The notes: generated from the sequence alone by a model not told the origin. DNA of 64,000 bases from JAAXHV01 sp965207165 (GCA_965207165.1 OZ242265.1:3348001-3412000); one strand, 5' to 3'; positions 24,768 through 33,824 are shown, numbered from the stretch's first letter. Numbers and translations: made by a program.

Positions 24768-25712
24768 CTAGTCCAACTGGTCCAGGGCGGCGGACAACTC
24801 CGGCAGGGCCTGGAACAGGTCCGCGACCAGACCGTAGTCGGCGATTTCAAAAATGGGGGCTTCCTCATCCTTGTTGATGGCCACGATCACCTTGCTTTCT
24901 TTCATCCCGGCCAGGTGTTGTATGGCGCCGGATATGCCCACGGCGACATACAGGTCCGGCGCGACGACCTTGCCGGTCTGGCCTACCTGGTAATCATTGG
25001 GTACATAGCCGGCATCGACCGCGGCCCGGGATGCGCCTATGGCCGCGCCCAGTTTGTCTGCCACCTCTTCCAGCAGGCGGAAATTATCGCCGCTGCCGAA
25101 GCCGCGGCCGCCGGACAGGACAACCTTTGCGCTGGTGAGTTCGGGGCGTTCCGATTCAGGGCTTTCCAGGATGACAAAATCTGACAGTCCGGACGGGCCG
25201 GGAACGCTGCTGAGTGTTTCGATCGCCGCGCTTCCGCCCCCGGCATCAGCCGCATCGAAATTCGTGGTGCGTACGCTGATGACTTTCACGCTGTCAGCGC
25301 TCTTTACCGTGGCCATGGCATTACCGGCGTAAATCGGGCGCACGAACGTGTCGGCCGCCTCAATACTCACGACATCGGCGACCATACCGACGTCAAGCAG
25401 TGCCGCCACCCTGGGCGCCAGGTTTTTACCGAACGTATTCGCCGGGGCCAGAATGTGGCTTGCGCCATTACAGCAGGCAACTACCAGCGGCGCCAGTTCT
25501 TCCGCCAGTCCGTGTTCGTAGTGCGGCGCATCCACGTGTAACACCTTGCCTACGCCCGCAATTCCGGCGCCGGCAGCGGCTGCCGCCTTGCAGTTGCTGC
25601 CCGCAACGAGCAGCGTGATGTCTCCACCGAGTTGTGCGGCAGCGCCGACCGCGTTCAGCGTGGCTGCCCTGATGACGTTATTGTCGTGTTCCGCTATAAC
25701 CAGGATACTCAT
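24768..25712 (-). CDS. etfA: Electron transfer flavoprotein, alpha subunit
   Basis: The FAD-binding subunit of the soluble heterodimer that takes electrons from acyl-CoA and other dehydrogenases to ETF:ubiquinone oxidoreductase. The 314-residue protein starts MSILVIAEHDNNVIRAATLN. Its C-terminal FAD domain shows VLSGGRGFGSGDNFRLLEEV, ASRAAVDAGYVPNDYQVGQTGK split over two blocks, and GISGAIQHLAGMKESKVIVA with DYGLVADLFQ. All flavin-contact signatures are present. It starts one base after the etfB stop region (translational coupling), and the DMT transporter follows. Confidence 0.97.
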   Translation of the reverse strand: MSILVIAEHDNNVIRAATLNAVGAAAQLGGDITLLVAGSNCKAAAAAGAGIAGVGKVLHVDAPHYEHGLAEELAPLVVACCNGASHILAPANTFGKNLAPRVAALLDVGMVADVVSIEAADTFVRPIYAGNAMATVKSADSVKVISVRTTNFDAADAGGGSAAIETLSSVPGPSGLSDFVILESPESERPELTSAKVVLSGGRGFGSGDNFRLLEEVADKLGAAIGASRAAVDAGYVPNDYQVGQTGKVVAPDLYVAVGISGAIQHLAGMKESKVIVAINKDEEAPIFEIADYGLVADLFQALPELSAALDQLD

Positions 25713-25713
25713 A

Positions 25714-26463
25714 TCAGATCACCTTTGCTTCGTTGCGCAGTTTATCAACCAGTTCCTGCACGTCAGCCACCATGACGCCCGCCGAGCGAACCGGTGGTTC
25801 GGCGACGTTGAGGACCTCTATGCTGGGCGTTACGCCAATACCCAGGTCGTCCGGGGTCACGACATCGAGCGGTTTCTTTTTGGCCTTCATGATGTTCGGC
25901 AGCTTCACGTACCTGGGTTCATTCAGGCGCAGATCGGTGGTGACGACAGCCGGAAGTTTAACTGCAACAGTTTCAATACCATCGTCCACTTCACGGGCGA
26001 CCCGCAAACCGTCACCGCTAAATTCGATGTCCGATGCGAAGGTAGCCTGGGGCCAGCCCAGCAGGGCCGACAGCATCTGTCCCGTCTGGTTGTTGTCGTC
26101 GTCGATGGCCTGTTTCCCGGTGATGACGAGACCCGGGCCCTCTTTTTCAACTATCGCTTTCAGCAATTTGGCGATAGCCAGGGGCTGTACCGCCACATCC
26201 GTCTCAATCAAAATCGCCCGGTCCGCGCCCATCGCCAGCGCGGTACGCAGGATATCCTGGCACTGGCGCCCGCCGACGGTCACGACCACGATCTCATCCG
26301 CCTTGCCGGCTTCCGTAATCCGCACTGCTTCTTCCACCGCAATTTCGCAGAACGGGTTCATGGACATCTTCACGTTAGCCGTTTCAACACCGCTGCCGTC
26401 CTTTTTAACCCGGACCCGGACGTTGTAATCCACGACGCGCTTTATCGGGATCAGAATTTTCAT
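25714..26463 (-). CDS. etfB: Electron transfer flavoprotein, beta subunit
   Basis: Partner of EtfA, binding AMP. I choose ATG 26463 (MKILIPIKRVVDYNVRVRVK), giving 249 residues, the family norm. A frame that opens 50 codons earlier gives a sequence unlike EtfB. The signature VVVTVGGRQCQDILRTALAMG and the adenine-nucleotide segment GKQAIDDDNNQTGQML are present. The order etfB-etfA with one base between stop and next start is the usual bacterial operon. The divergent LLM oxidoreductase starts 164 bases away. Confidence 0.97.
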   Translation of the reverse strand: MKILIPIKRVVDYNVRVRVKKDGSGVETANVKMSMNPFCEIAVEEAVRITEAGKADEIVVVTVGGRQCQDILRTALAMGADRAILIETDVAVQPLAIAKLLKAIVEKEGPGLVITGKQAIDDDNNQTGQMLSALLGWPQATFASDIEFSGDGLRVAREVDDGIETVAVKLPAVVTTDLRLNEPRYVKLPNIMKAKKKPLDVVTPDDLGIGVTPSIEVLNVAEPPVRSAGVMVADVQELVDKLRNEAKVI

Positions 26464-26627
26464 TTTCTTACTCTTTATCGGAACACAAAAAGGCAGACAA
26501 GGATACATGGAAACCCATCGGTTAGGCAATCGCGCCGTCATAAAGAAAGCGGATCGCACCCGTTTCGTTTCATCCTGCGGCATTAGGGGTACAATGCACG
26601 GGATCAAAACCACACGGGACGCAAAGC

Positions 26628-27662
26628 ATGACCCTGGAATTCGGAATTTTCGACCACCTGGATGTTCGGGCTGAGCCGTTGAACAAGACCTACGCAGAGA
26701 GGATCAAGGTAGCCCGGGCTGCAGAAGCCGCCGGTTTCAGGGGCTACCACCTGGCGGAGCACCACGGCACGCCCCTGGGTGCGGCGCCGTCTCCCGGCAT
26801 TTTCCTTGCGGCGCTGGCGCAGGCCACATCAAGCATCCGCATCGGACCCCTGGTTTACCTTGTCCCCCTGTATATCCCGTTACGGCTGATCGAAGAGATC
26901 TGCATGCTGGACCATCTCAGCAACGGCCGCCTGGAGGTGGGTCTGGGACGCGGCGTATCGCCGATAGAAGTCGCGTTCTTCGGTGTTGACCCGGATGATG
27001 CCATGGAAATGTTCATCGAGGGCGTGGACCTGATCATAAAAGGGTTGAACTGCTCCAGCTTGACCTTTGCAGGGAAGCACTACCAATACGAAGACGTGCC
27101 CATGGTGCTGCAGACGGTACAGTCGCCGTTGCCGCTGTGGAGCGCGTCCATGTCCCCGGGCGGCCAGGCCGAGGCAGCCCGGCGCGGCATGCACACGATT
27201 TCACTGGGACCAACGGATCTCATCCGCCAGACCAGCGACAACTACCGCGCCGAGTGGGCCGCAAGCCGGGATGATCCGCTGCGACCGGCCGGCGCCCCGG
27301 AGCAACCGTTCATCGGCGCCTGGCGCATGCTTTATGTGAACGAGGATGAACGCAAGGCGGAGACGGTTGCGCGCCGCGCCTACGACGACTGGTTCGCCAA
27401 ACTGCACAAGCTATGGGTGGAGAACAATGTCGCGGCCCCGCACCTGGGCCCCATATCCAGGTTTGAAACGGCGGAAGAGATCGGCATGATAGTACACGGT
27501 AACGCAGACCGGGTAGCGGATGCGCTTGCCCGGCAGGTGGAGATTACCGGCGTGAATTACCTGGCGCTGCAACCTGCATTCGGCGATATCGGGCACGACG
27601 AGGAAATGCGTTCGCTGGAGCGGTTTGCCGCCGATGTGATGCCGCATTTGAAAACCATCTGA
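26628..27662 (+). CDS. Luciferase-like (LLM) flavin-dependent oxidoreductase
   Basis: A TIM-barrel FMN/F420-type monooxygenase of 344 residues. The N-terminus (LEFGIFDHLDV) and AAGFRGYHLAEHHGTPLG, IRIGPLVYLVPLYIPLRLIE and LEVGLGRGVSPIEVAFFG are typical of the bacterial luciferase family. Substrates in this subgroup include alkanesulfonates, alkanes and xenobiotics, and there is no partner flavin reductase next door to decide. It is divergent from etfBA, whose product could in principle connect it to flavin electron flow, but this is only proximity. Confidence 0.85.
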   Translation: MTLEFGIFDHLDVRAEPLNKTYAERIKVARAAEAAGFRGYHLAEHHGTPLGAAPSPGIFLAALAQATSSIRIGPLVYLVPLYIPLRLIEEICMLDHLSNGRLEVGLGRGVSPIEVAFFGVDPDDAMEMFIEGVDLIIKGLNCSSLTFAGKHYQYEDVPMVLQTVQSPLPLWSASMSPGGQAEAARRGMHTISLGPTDLIRQTSDNYRAEWAASRDDPLRPAGAPEQPFIGAWRMLYVNEDERKAETVARRAYDDWFAKLHKLWVENNVAAPHLGPISRFETAEEIGMIVHGNADRVADALARQVEITGVNYLALQPAFGDIGHDEEMRSLERFAADVMPHLKTI

Positions 27663-27734
27663 GCGGATAGGTACTTGGAAAACATAACGATAAATGAGAT
27701 GTTATGTGAATGATGCATTCATAAGAGGGTTCAA

Positions 27735-28266
27735 ATGCGTACATTACACGGAATAATCCTGGCTGCCGGGTTACTGGGTTTATCGGCCTGCACGGAGCAG
27801 TCTGCTAGCAACGAAGCGGATGCGCGGCCCAACATCCTGCTGATCATTGCAGATGACCTGGGTTACTCGGACCTGGGCGTATCCCGCGCCGGAGTTCCAG
27901 GGACGACGGGTCCACCCGATGGTCGGCAAGCCGTTCTTTTCGCACCTTGCCGGCCGGGAATCCGAAGCGCACCCCCAGGAACACGTCTATGGGCTGGAAT
28001 TGTTCAACCGCCGCATGATCCGCCAGGGAGACTGGAAGCTGCTCTGGAACAATCAGCCCTGGGGCAAGGACGGCTGGGAGTTATACAACGTAGCGGAAGA
28101 CCCGGGCGAACTGCATGACCTGGCGCACTCCAGGCCGGGCAAACTGGGAGAGATGGTGGCATTGTGGGAGCAATACGTAGAAGACAATGACGTGGTTGTA
28201 TTTGACGGGTTGGATATGCGTTTCACCAATGGGCAGGATCATTACGGAATTACATATGAAAATTAA
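27735..28266 (+). pseudogene. Arylsulfatase with large internal deletion
   Basis: The N-terminal piece (from ATG 27735) is a lipoprotein signal ending LSACTE, then RPNILLIIADDLGYSDLG, the start of the alkaline-phosphatase-fold sulfatase domain. About 55 codons in, the match jumps into another frame that carries a sulfatase C-terminus: VHPMVGKPFFS, YGLELFNRRMIRQGDWKLLW and GWELYNVAEDPGELHDLA. Sulfatases of this type have about 500-570 residues; the active-site Cys/Ser region and most of the core are gone. The junction lies near 27885-27905. I read it as one deletion that also shifted the frame. Its last codons overlap the start of the amidohydrolase gene by 11 bases. Confidence 0.85.
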
Positions 28267-29971
28267 CACCTTGAAAGTTACGAAATATATTCTGCTGGCG
28301 CCGCTGGTTTTTGCCGCCGGCTGTTCTGGTAACGGGCAAAGCGCAGACGCAGTCTATACCAACGGTTTCATCTACACGGTCAACCCGGATCAAGCCGCGG
28401 CAGAAGCGCTGGCGGTCAGTGACGGGAAGATCATCGCGGTGGGCAGCAACGACGAGGTACGGGCGCTGGTGTCCGATGAGACGCGGCTTGTGGACCTCGA
28501 CGGCAGGATGCTGATGCCGGGGATCCACGATATGCACGCCCACCCCATGGAGGCCGGTGAGAAATACAATTTCCAGTGCGCGTTTCCGTTTACCTTCACG
28601 ATGGATCAGATTATCGCGAAGTTGACTGAGTGTGCAGCCGAAACACCGGCAGGCGAGTGGATACGCGGCGGCCAGTGGGCCATGGAACTGATGGAAACCG
28701 ATACGGTCCCGCACAAGGACATCCTGGATGCGATCACCCGGGAACACCCGATTTACCTCGGCGATTCGACCGTGCACGGGGCCTGGCTCAACTCCCGCGC
28801 CCTTGCCGTACTGGGCATCGATGAGGGCACACCGGACCCGCAGGGCGGAGTCATCGTCAGGGAACCCGGAACCACCGAGCCGACCGGCGTCCTGGTCGAT
28901 AACGCCGCCTACAATATCCTGGAGGAACTGCCGGTCTACAGCGACGAGCAGTACGAAACCGCGCTGGCCTGGTCGATGCACGAGATGAACAAGGTGGGGA
29001 TCACCACGATCAAGGATGCGCTGACGGGCGCACATGGACTGAAAGCCTACCGGAGCCTGGATGAGAGCGGCCGGCTGACCATGAAGGTCAGCACCAGTAT
29101 CGCCTGGAGGTTGTTCTGGACCGATTTCGAGGAGAACGTCAGGCAACGCGCCGATTACGCCACCGAGAACGTCGGCACCGACTTCATCAAGATCATGCTG
29201 GACGGGATCCCGCCGACGCGCACTGCAGCAATGCTGGACCCGTACCTGCCCGATGAGAAGCACGGCGACAACTTCACGGGCAAGCTGATCCATTCCCCCG
29301 AACAACTGACCGAGGATATGATTAACCTGGACGGCCAGGGGCTGACGGTGAAGATCCACGCCACCGGGGACCGCGCGGTCCGGGTGACACTGGACGCCAT
29401 CGAAGCGGCGCGTAAGGCGAACGGCGACTCCGGCATGATGCACGAAATATCCCATGCGGAGTTGATCCACCCGGACGACATCCCGCGTTTCAGTGAATTG
29501 AACGCGGTAGCGGAATTCTCCCCGATCCTGTGGTACCCGTCACCGCTGGTCCAGGTCATGGAACAGGTGATTGGGGAGGAGAGAGCAGGCCGGTTCTGGC
29601 CGACGAGATCACTCCTGGAGGCGGGCGCCCACGTCATCTACGGTTCCGACTGGCCGTCTGTCGTGCCCGACCCCAACCCCTGGCCGGGTATCGAGGCCAT
29701 GGTGACAAGGCGCAACCCGTACATTGAATCCCCCGACGAGTTGTGGCCGGAACAGGCCGTTGACCTGGAGACGGCGTTACGGATATTCACCATCAACGGC
29801 GCGGCAGCGGGCAAGCAGTCGGACCGCACCGGCAGTATCGAGGTGGGCAAATCCGCCGACTTCATCGTCCTGGACAGGAATATCTTCCAGGTGCCGGTGA
29901 AAGATATCAGCGAGACGAAGGTAGTATTAACGGTGGTATCGGGGAAAGAGGTTTATGGTTCGGAGGAGTAA
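28256..29971 (+). CDS. YtcJ-like amidohydrolase, predicted lipoprotein
   Basis: Metal-dependent hydrolase of the amidohydrolase_3 (YtcJ) group, 571 residues from ATG 28256. A lipoprotein signal (LLAPLVFAAGCSG, lipobox AAGC) puts it in the envelope. The metal-binding beginning is MPGIHDMHAHPMEAG. Later ligands are likely in KIHATGDRAV, HAELIHPDDI and YGSDWPSVVPDP, and the small beta-domain closes with GKSADFIVLDRNIFQ. Members act on N-acyl or amide compounds, mostly uncharacterised. It follows the sulfatase remnant with an 11-base overlap, suggesting that the two once formed a catabolic pair. Confidence 0.88.
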   Translation: MKINTLKVTKYILLAPLVFAAGCSGNGQSADAVYTNGFIYTVNPDQAAAEALAVSDGKIIAVGSNDEVRALVSDETRLVDLDGRMLMPGIHDMHAHPMEAGEKYNFQCAFPFTFTMDQIIAKLTECAAETPAGEWIRGGQWAMELMETDTVPHKDILDAITREHPIYLGDSTVHGAWLNSRALAVLGIDEGTPDPQGGVIVREPGTTEPTGVLVDNAAYNILEELPVYSDEQYETALAWSMHEMNKVGITTIKDALTGAHGLKAYRSLDESGRLTMKVSTSIAWRLFWTDFEENVRQRADYATENVGTDFIKIMLDGIPPTRTAAMLDPYLPDEKHGDNFTGKLIHSPEQLTEDMINLDGQGLTVKIHATGDRAVRVTLDAIEAARKANGDSGMMHEISHAELIHPDDIPRFSELNAVAEFSPILWYPSPLVQVMEQVIGEERAGRFWPTRSLLEAGAHVIYGSDWPSVVPDPNPWPGIEAMVTRRNPYIESPDELWPEQAVDLETALRIFTINGAAAGKQSDRTGSIEVGKSADFIVLDRNIFQVPVKDISETKVVLTVVSGKEVYGSEE

Positions 29972-30013
29972 AACGGTATCGGTATATTTCTAAACTCTTC
30001 CCCATGACTTCTG

Positions 30014-31483
30014 ATGGGCAGGCACAGAAAAGCGGTTTTCAACAATGCGGGTATCGACCGGCGGGACACCGGTTATTATTCAACGCCTGAAGCCGTCGCC
30101 GGTTTCTTCAAACGGAAACTATTATCTCTTCACCCGGATCCGAAGCTGGTTTTCGATCCCTGCGCGGGCAAGGGCGAATTGCTGGCGCCGTTCCGCGGCG
30201 GCAGAGCCCGTCTGTGCGGGTTTGACATTATCGATATCTGCCCGGACAAGTTCTTTGATTTCGAACAGCGCGACTTCCTGCTCTCGGCGATCGATATGCT
30301 GGATGGATCAGCAACCGCAAGCAGCATACCGGACGCCGACATCATCGTCGCCAACCCGCCGTACAACTGCCATGAGCACGAGTACCTCAGGCGGCATAAG
30401 CAACGGTTTGCGCTGTGTTTCGGCAGAAACGCGGTGCTCAATCTCTATTCCTTGTTTGTCTATGCAATCATCCGTACGGCAAAACCCGGGTGCCTGATCG
30501 GGTTGATCACCTTTGATTCCTTTCTGACAGCAAGAGGGCATGAAGGTCTGCGCGGGTTCATCCGGGACCAGTGCCGCATCCACTCGCTGCTGTTATGCCC
30601 GACTGATTTATTCAGGAAACAGGGGGCCGATGTGCGCACCTCGATCCTGGTGTTGCAGAAGGGTCCCCAGGGAGCGCACAGGATCGAGGTTGCGGGCCGG
30701 CCGGAAACGGCCACGCGCTTTGAACAAGTTCTCAACGCGGATGCATTCCGGACGTATGCGCCGGATGAGGTGTTCCTGCCGTCAGCCAGGGACCGCGGCG
30801 AGTTCGTGGTGGAAGTGCCGGAGGCGGTGCGCGCACTGTTCGATGCGCCGCGCCTGGGGGAGCGGTTTCCCTGCGTGACCGGGATTTCCACCGGCAATGA
30901 CAGGCTGCACCTGTCCGCGCTACGCAAGAAGGGTTTTACTGTGCCGTTCTACAAGAACCCGGGGAAACGGCGTTTTTTTACGCGTCCGGATGCGTACCTT
31001 CGCGATGATTATCGCAGTATTGCGGAGGAAAAGCCGAACTTCATCATACGTAACAGGCAGTGCATCGGTCTTCCGGGCATCACCTGCTCATCGATGGGCG
31101 TGTCGTTCGGGGCCGCGATCCTCCCCGGCAACTCGGCCTTCGGCGTCAATGCAAACATATTCCCCAAGGAGGACGACCGCTGGTGGCTGCTGGCCTACCT
31201 GAACAGTTCCCTGTGCAACTACCTGGTGCGCGGTGTGCTGCTGCGATCGAATATGATCACCGCCGGTTACGTTGCCAGGATCCCGGTGCCGGACATTCTT
31301 GTCGCAGCGCGAATTGATTTAGATCTGATAGCGAAAGTAGCTTATGAAGAACGTCCAGATATGCAGGTGGCACAGGCGTTCACAGGGAGAATTGATGGGT
31401 TAGTGTTTGAGGCGTGCGGAATACCTGCCAAGGATCAGAAAAGTATTTGTGACTTTTGTGAGAACATTGTTGAGAGAACTTAA
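30014..31483 (+). CDS. N6-adenine DNA methyltransferase (orphan)
   Basis: A 489-residue class I methyltransferase. The SAM-binding motif I is FDPCAGKGEL (residues 47-56), and the catalytic motif IV is NPPY at 114-117, which specifies N6-adenine methylation. The C-terminal half (from about 290, with VTGISTGNDRLHLSAL and LLAYLNSSLCNYLVRG) resembles the target-recognition region of Eco57I/type IIG or BREX-like enzymes. No nuclease domain is obvious in the chain and no restriction gene adjoins it. It could be a solitary regulatory methylase or the remnant of a defence system. It converges with the DUF4411/ImmA pair, 8 bases apart. Confidence 0.85.
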   Translation: MGRHRKAVFNNAGIDRRDTGYYSTPEAVAGFFKRKLLSLHPDPKLVFDPCAGKGELLAPFRGGRARLCGFDIIDICPDKFFDFEQRDFLLSAIDMLDGSATASSIPDADIIVANPPYNCHEHEYLRRHKQRFALCFGRNAVLNLYSLFVYAIIRTAKPGCLIGLITFDSFLTARGHEGLRGFIRDQCRIHSLLLCPTDLFRKQGADVRTSILVLQKGPQGAHRIEVAGRPETATRFEQVLNADAFRTYAPDEVFLPSARDRGEFVVEVPEAVRALFDAPRLGERFPCVTGISTGNDRLHLSALRKKGFTVPFYKNPGKRRFFTRPDAYLRDDYRSIAEEKPNFIIRNRQCIGLPGITCSSMGVSFGAAILPGNSAFGVNANIFPKEDDRWWLLAYLNSSLCNYLVRGVLLRSNMITAGYVARIPVPDILVAARIDLDLIAKVAYEERPDMQVAQAFTGRIDGLVFEACGIPAKDQKSICDFCENIVERT

Positions 31484-31491
31484 GGAGTAGT

Positions 31492-31962
31492 TCAAAACAA
31501 CCAGTTCTCTCTTTCCATAAATCCCTCTAAAGACGCACAATCTATATTGAAGTATTCACAAATATTAGGGATTTTTACCCCATTTTTTGGTTTGCTTTCC
31601 ATAGTTACTACAGTTGCCTTAAGCACATGTGCTCGAGCAACCACGAAAGGGTCAGCGTTATTTCCTCCTTTAAAGAGCTTCTTTTGTTCGATTGCCTGTT
31701 GGAAGTGGGGAACCGCAAAAATCTGAGCTACAAACTGAGCTTCAGGTATTGTAGGGGCCGGGAATAGTTCTTTTTTGTTCTTCGCCCATTCTCGGAGAGA
31801 TGTTACTCTGTCGTCCTTGATTTCTCGAGAAACCTCGCGCGTGGAAGTAATTGCTTGATTATCAATCAGTCGATCAAATTGAGCCCAAAGTGTCGGAAAC
31901 CTGTCACGGTAATAGCTATGAAACAACTGAGAAAAGGCATTGGTATCAAATACGTAAATCAG
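31492..31962 (-). CDS. DUF4411 PIN-domain toxin-like protein (CTG start)
   Basis: A PIN-fold ribonuclease of the DUF4411 family, 156 residues from the start chosen here. The first canonical start codon in frame (TTG 31926) would remove the first acidic motif. Starting at CTG 31962 restores IYVFDTNAFSQLF, in which the Asp of FDTN is the first PIN metal ligand. AAGGAGG ends five bases before this CTG, and the CTG overlaps the TGA of the upstream ImmA/IrrE gene as CTGA, a standard coupling geometry. Later acidic residues lie in DPFVVARAHV and NADPF. Pairs of an XRE-ImmA/IrrE protein with DUF4411 are proposed toxin-antitoxin systems, and I infer that role. Confidence 0.8.
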   Translation of the reverse strand: MIYVFDTNAFSQLFHSYYRDRFPTLWAQFDRLIDNQAITSTREVSREIKDDRVTSLREWAKNKKELFPAPTIPEAQFVAQIFAVPHFQQAIEQKKLFKGGNNADPFVVARAHVLKATVVTMESKPKNGVKIPNICEYFNIDCASLEGFMERENWLF

Positions 31963-33092
31963 GGAATCCTCCTTGAAATATACTCTTCCAGACGCGTTAT
32001 ATTCCGTGGTTTCGTGTCTAAATAGTCTGCTAGTTGTTCAACGTTGATTTGGTTTTGATAATAGCGTTGAAAAGCAAGATTAATATACTCAGGACCAAGA
32101 TAGGCAATCTTGGTGTAGTAGTGATTCCCGCCACTGCCAGGGTTTGTTTGCGCAGTCCAATGGCGTGCAGCAGATTCATACTCTTCCTGGGAAATTAATT
32201 CTCTGTCCAAAAACTTTCGGAAGATTAATTCTCGGCTGACGCTAAACTGACGTGCGAGTTTGGTTGCTGTTGCCTCTGTTGGTGAGGAGTCTCCAAAAGC
32301 CTGTTCAAACGCATCTTCGGGGACCAATAATTGAGCGGCCAGTCGATTACAGATAATCTCTATTAGGCGGTCATCCGTTGGTAGTCCATCGATATAGTTA
32401 TCATCATAGGTATCAACGCCACTTGTATGGAATATCAAATGGGCAAGTTCATGAAAAAGTGTAAAGATTTGCCTGGTTTTAGTGGTCGTGTTGTTAACGT
32501 AAATAATGGGGAACTCATCATCATATAGACAAAAACCGGAAAAGCCGTCTTGTCGGAATTGATCTTTAAATACATATATACCGACGTTGATTAATGCTTG
32601 CCGCCAGTTTTCCAGCGCGATATCAGTATCTTTCCAACTGTACTGCACCTCAAGTGGTATGTTCAGATAATCGCGTAACTTTGTGGCGATGAGACTTACA
32701 TCATCATGTGGCCGGAAGGATAGATCACGAGTAATGAGACGGGGAGCTTGATTTCTCCCAAGATTTAATTCTTCAAGGCTCATCTGGAGAGTGCGTGCTT
32801 TTAGAAGAAGCAGCCTAATGCGCGTAGGGATTTGTTCAAACTGGTCCGTACCAAGCGTACGAAACGATTCCTCAATTGGTGGCAGATCGGGTGGCTCAGG
32901 GAAAAAGAAGACCGCGACTGGTATTTTGAATTTGTCGGCTAGCCTTTCAAGTTGAGGATAGCTTGGAGCATCATCACCACTTTCCCATGACGCAATCTTT
33001 TTAAAATCAATAGTTGCCGTGTCAAGGCTGATTCCAGCCCTTTGACGCGCCCAAGTTAGAACAGAAGGTGTAATAGGCATCAATTCTGCCAT
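31959..33092 (-). CDS. XRE-HTH/ImmA-IrrE metallopeptidase (antitoxin-type)
   Basis: An N-terminal XRE helix-turn-helix (about residues 5-60: TWARQRAGISLDTATIDFKK, then ASWESGDDAPSYPQLERLAD) is joined to an ImmA/IrrE zinc peptidase domain with HELAH near residues 214-218 (TLFHELAHLIFH). This is the COG2856 architecture found in phage/ICE regulators and in toxin-antitoxin pairs with DUF4411 PIN proteins. I use ATG 33092; an ATG at 33101 lies only one base after the AGGAG site and a GTG at 33095 is equally possible. It overlaps the PIN gene by 4 bases. It likely represses its own promoter and controls the toxin, either by binding or by proteolysis of a repressor. Confidence 0.85.
   Translation of the reverse strand: MAELMPITPSVLTWARQRAGISLDTATIDFKKIASWESGDDAPSYPQLERLADKFKIPVAVFFFPEPPDLPPIEESFRTLGTDQFEQIPTRIRLLLLKARTLQMSLEELNLGRNQAPRLITRDLSFRPHDDVSLIATKLRDYLNIPLEVQYSWKDTDIALENWRQALINVGIYVFKDQFRQDGFSGFCLYDDEFPIIYVNNTTTKTRQIFTLFHELAHLIFHTSGVDTYDDNYIDGLPTDDRLIEIICNRLAAQLLVPEDAFEQAFGDSSPTEATATKLARQFSVSRELIFRKFLDRELISQEEYESAARHWTAQTNPGSGGNHYYTKIAYLGPEYINLAFQRYYQNQINVEQLADYLDTKPRNITRLEEYISRRIP
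31968..31974 (-). promoter_or_regulatory. Ribosome-binding site supporting the CTG start of the PIN gene
   Basis: AAGGAGG on the minus strand, inside the 3' end of the ImmA/IrrE gene and five bases before CTG 31962-31960. No ATG, GTG or TTG lies within reach; the nearest alternative, TTG 31926, is over 40 bases downstream. Confidence 0.75.
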
Positions 33093-33285
33093 CACACACA
33101 TACTCCTATGGTTCGTTCTAGCGACCGTACAAGTGTTTTCATGATATTAAACGACTAACACCATTGCTGTAATGATTTTGATATTGCCGTTGATGTTCAC
33201 AAGCTTAATTCCGTCCAATTATATTGATCTTCTAGCTGTCTCGCTAGTTTGCTCATGGTCTATTACCTTTTGAACTATTTTAAGG

Positions 33286-33311
33286 AAAAGCCGATCCGAA
33301 GATCGGCTTTT
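33286..33311. terminator. Intrinsic terminator hairpin
   Basis: AAAAGCCGATC, loop CGAA, GATCGGCTTTT: an 11-bp perfect stem flanked by A and T runs, so it can work in both directions. It lies 21 bases beyond the stop of the small secreted-protein gene on the minus strand, and separates the pilus region from the ImmA/PIN module. Confidence 0.9.
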
Positions 33312-33332
33312 CGGTCAGCAGACTGAATGAAG

Positions 33333-33626
33333 CTACCGGACAAGTTTTTTGTACGTCAGCATTGAATCGATCGTTTTGACGATGCAACCCAGGTTGCTCC
33401 GTACCAACGCGTCTTCAAGGCTTTCGTTCTTATTTACCTTGCTGCTTTTGCGGGTGGTATTGCCGGTCAATTCGTAAGCACGATAAATGACTTGCGGCTT
33501 TACCTCCGTCAAGGCGCACTTGAGCATCACGTCTCTTGCCTCTGCCAGATAAGGGCTGGCTACAGCGTGACTGCCCACGATAAGAAGTAAAAAAACAATC
33601 ACCAGGTATTTCAGCTTTATTTTCAT
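33333..33626 (-). CDS. Small predicted secreted protein, unknown
   Basis: Unrecognised. Starting at ATG 33626, with AGGAGA correctly placed upstream, the 97-residue product has a clear Sec signal (MKIKLKYLVIVFLLLIVGS, cleavage near AVA-SP). The mature part is basic, about 75 residues, with two cysteines (LKCALTEV and NLGCIVK) that could form one disulfide. A longer frame to 33725 adds 33 residues without a ribosome-binding site. It lies 198 bases downstream of the pilV-like gene on the same strand and ends at a strong terminator, so it may be the last, separately expressed gene of the pilus island. A role as periplasmic accessory is only a guess. Confidence 0.7.
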   Translation of the reverse strand: MKIKLKYLVIVFLLLIVGSHAVASPYLAEARDVMLKCALTEVKPQVIYRAYELTGNTTRKSSKVNKNESLEDALVRSNLGCIVKTIDSMLTYKKLVR

Positions 33627-33663
33627 CACATTTCTCCTGTGGTTAGACCACAAGGGGAATACG

Positions 33664-33687
33664 CCCAAGGGCGTTTCAGCCCTTGGG
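33664..33687. other. Hairpin between pilV-like gene and small secreted-protein gene
   Basis: A 9-bp inverted repeat, CCCAAGGGC / GCCCTTGGG, with a 6-base loop. It lies between the end of the pilus operon (33825) and the next start codon (33626) and lacks a T-run. It could be an attenuator, a weak terminator or an mRNA-stabilising structure. The rest of the 33627-33824 gap shows nothing I can name. Confidence 0.5.
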
Positions 33688-33824
33688 TCAGTTGCTGTTG
33701 ACATGTCCACGTGGGACACGATCATCCCGCGTTACGGGAATGATTCATTTAACTACCTTAGATTTTTGCTTTGTTCGATCTTGTGTAGTATCTATCCTCC
33801 TGCTGTTTTGCTTATTTGCGTGTA

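Noticed and set aside
28250..29470. 406-codon minus-strand frame
   Set aside because: Antisense to the amidohydrolase, which has full family motifs; the translation shows no domain.
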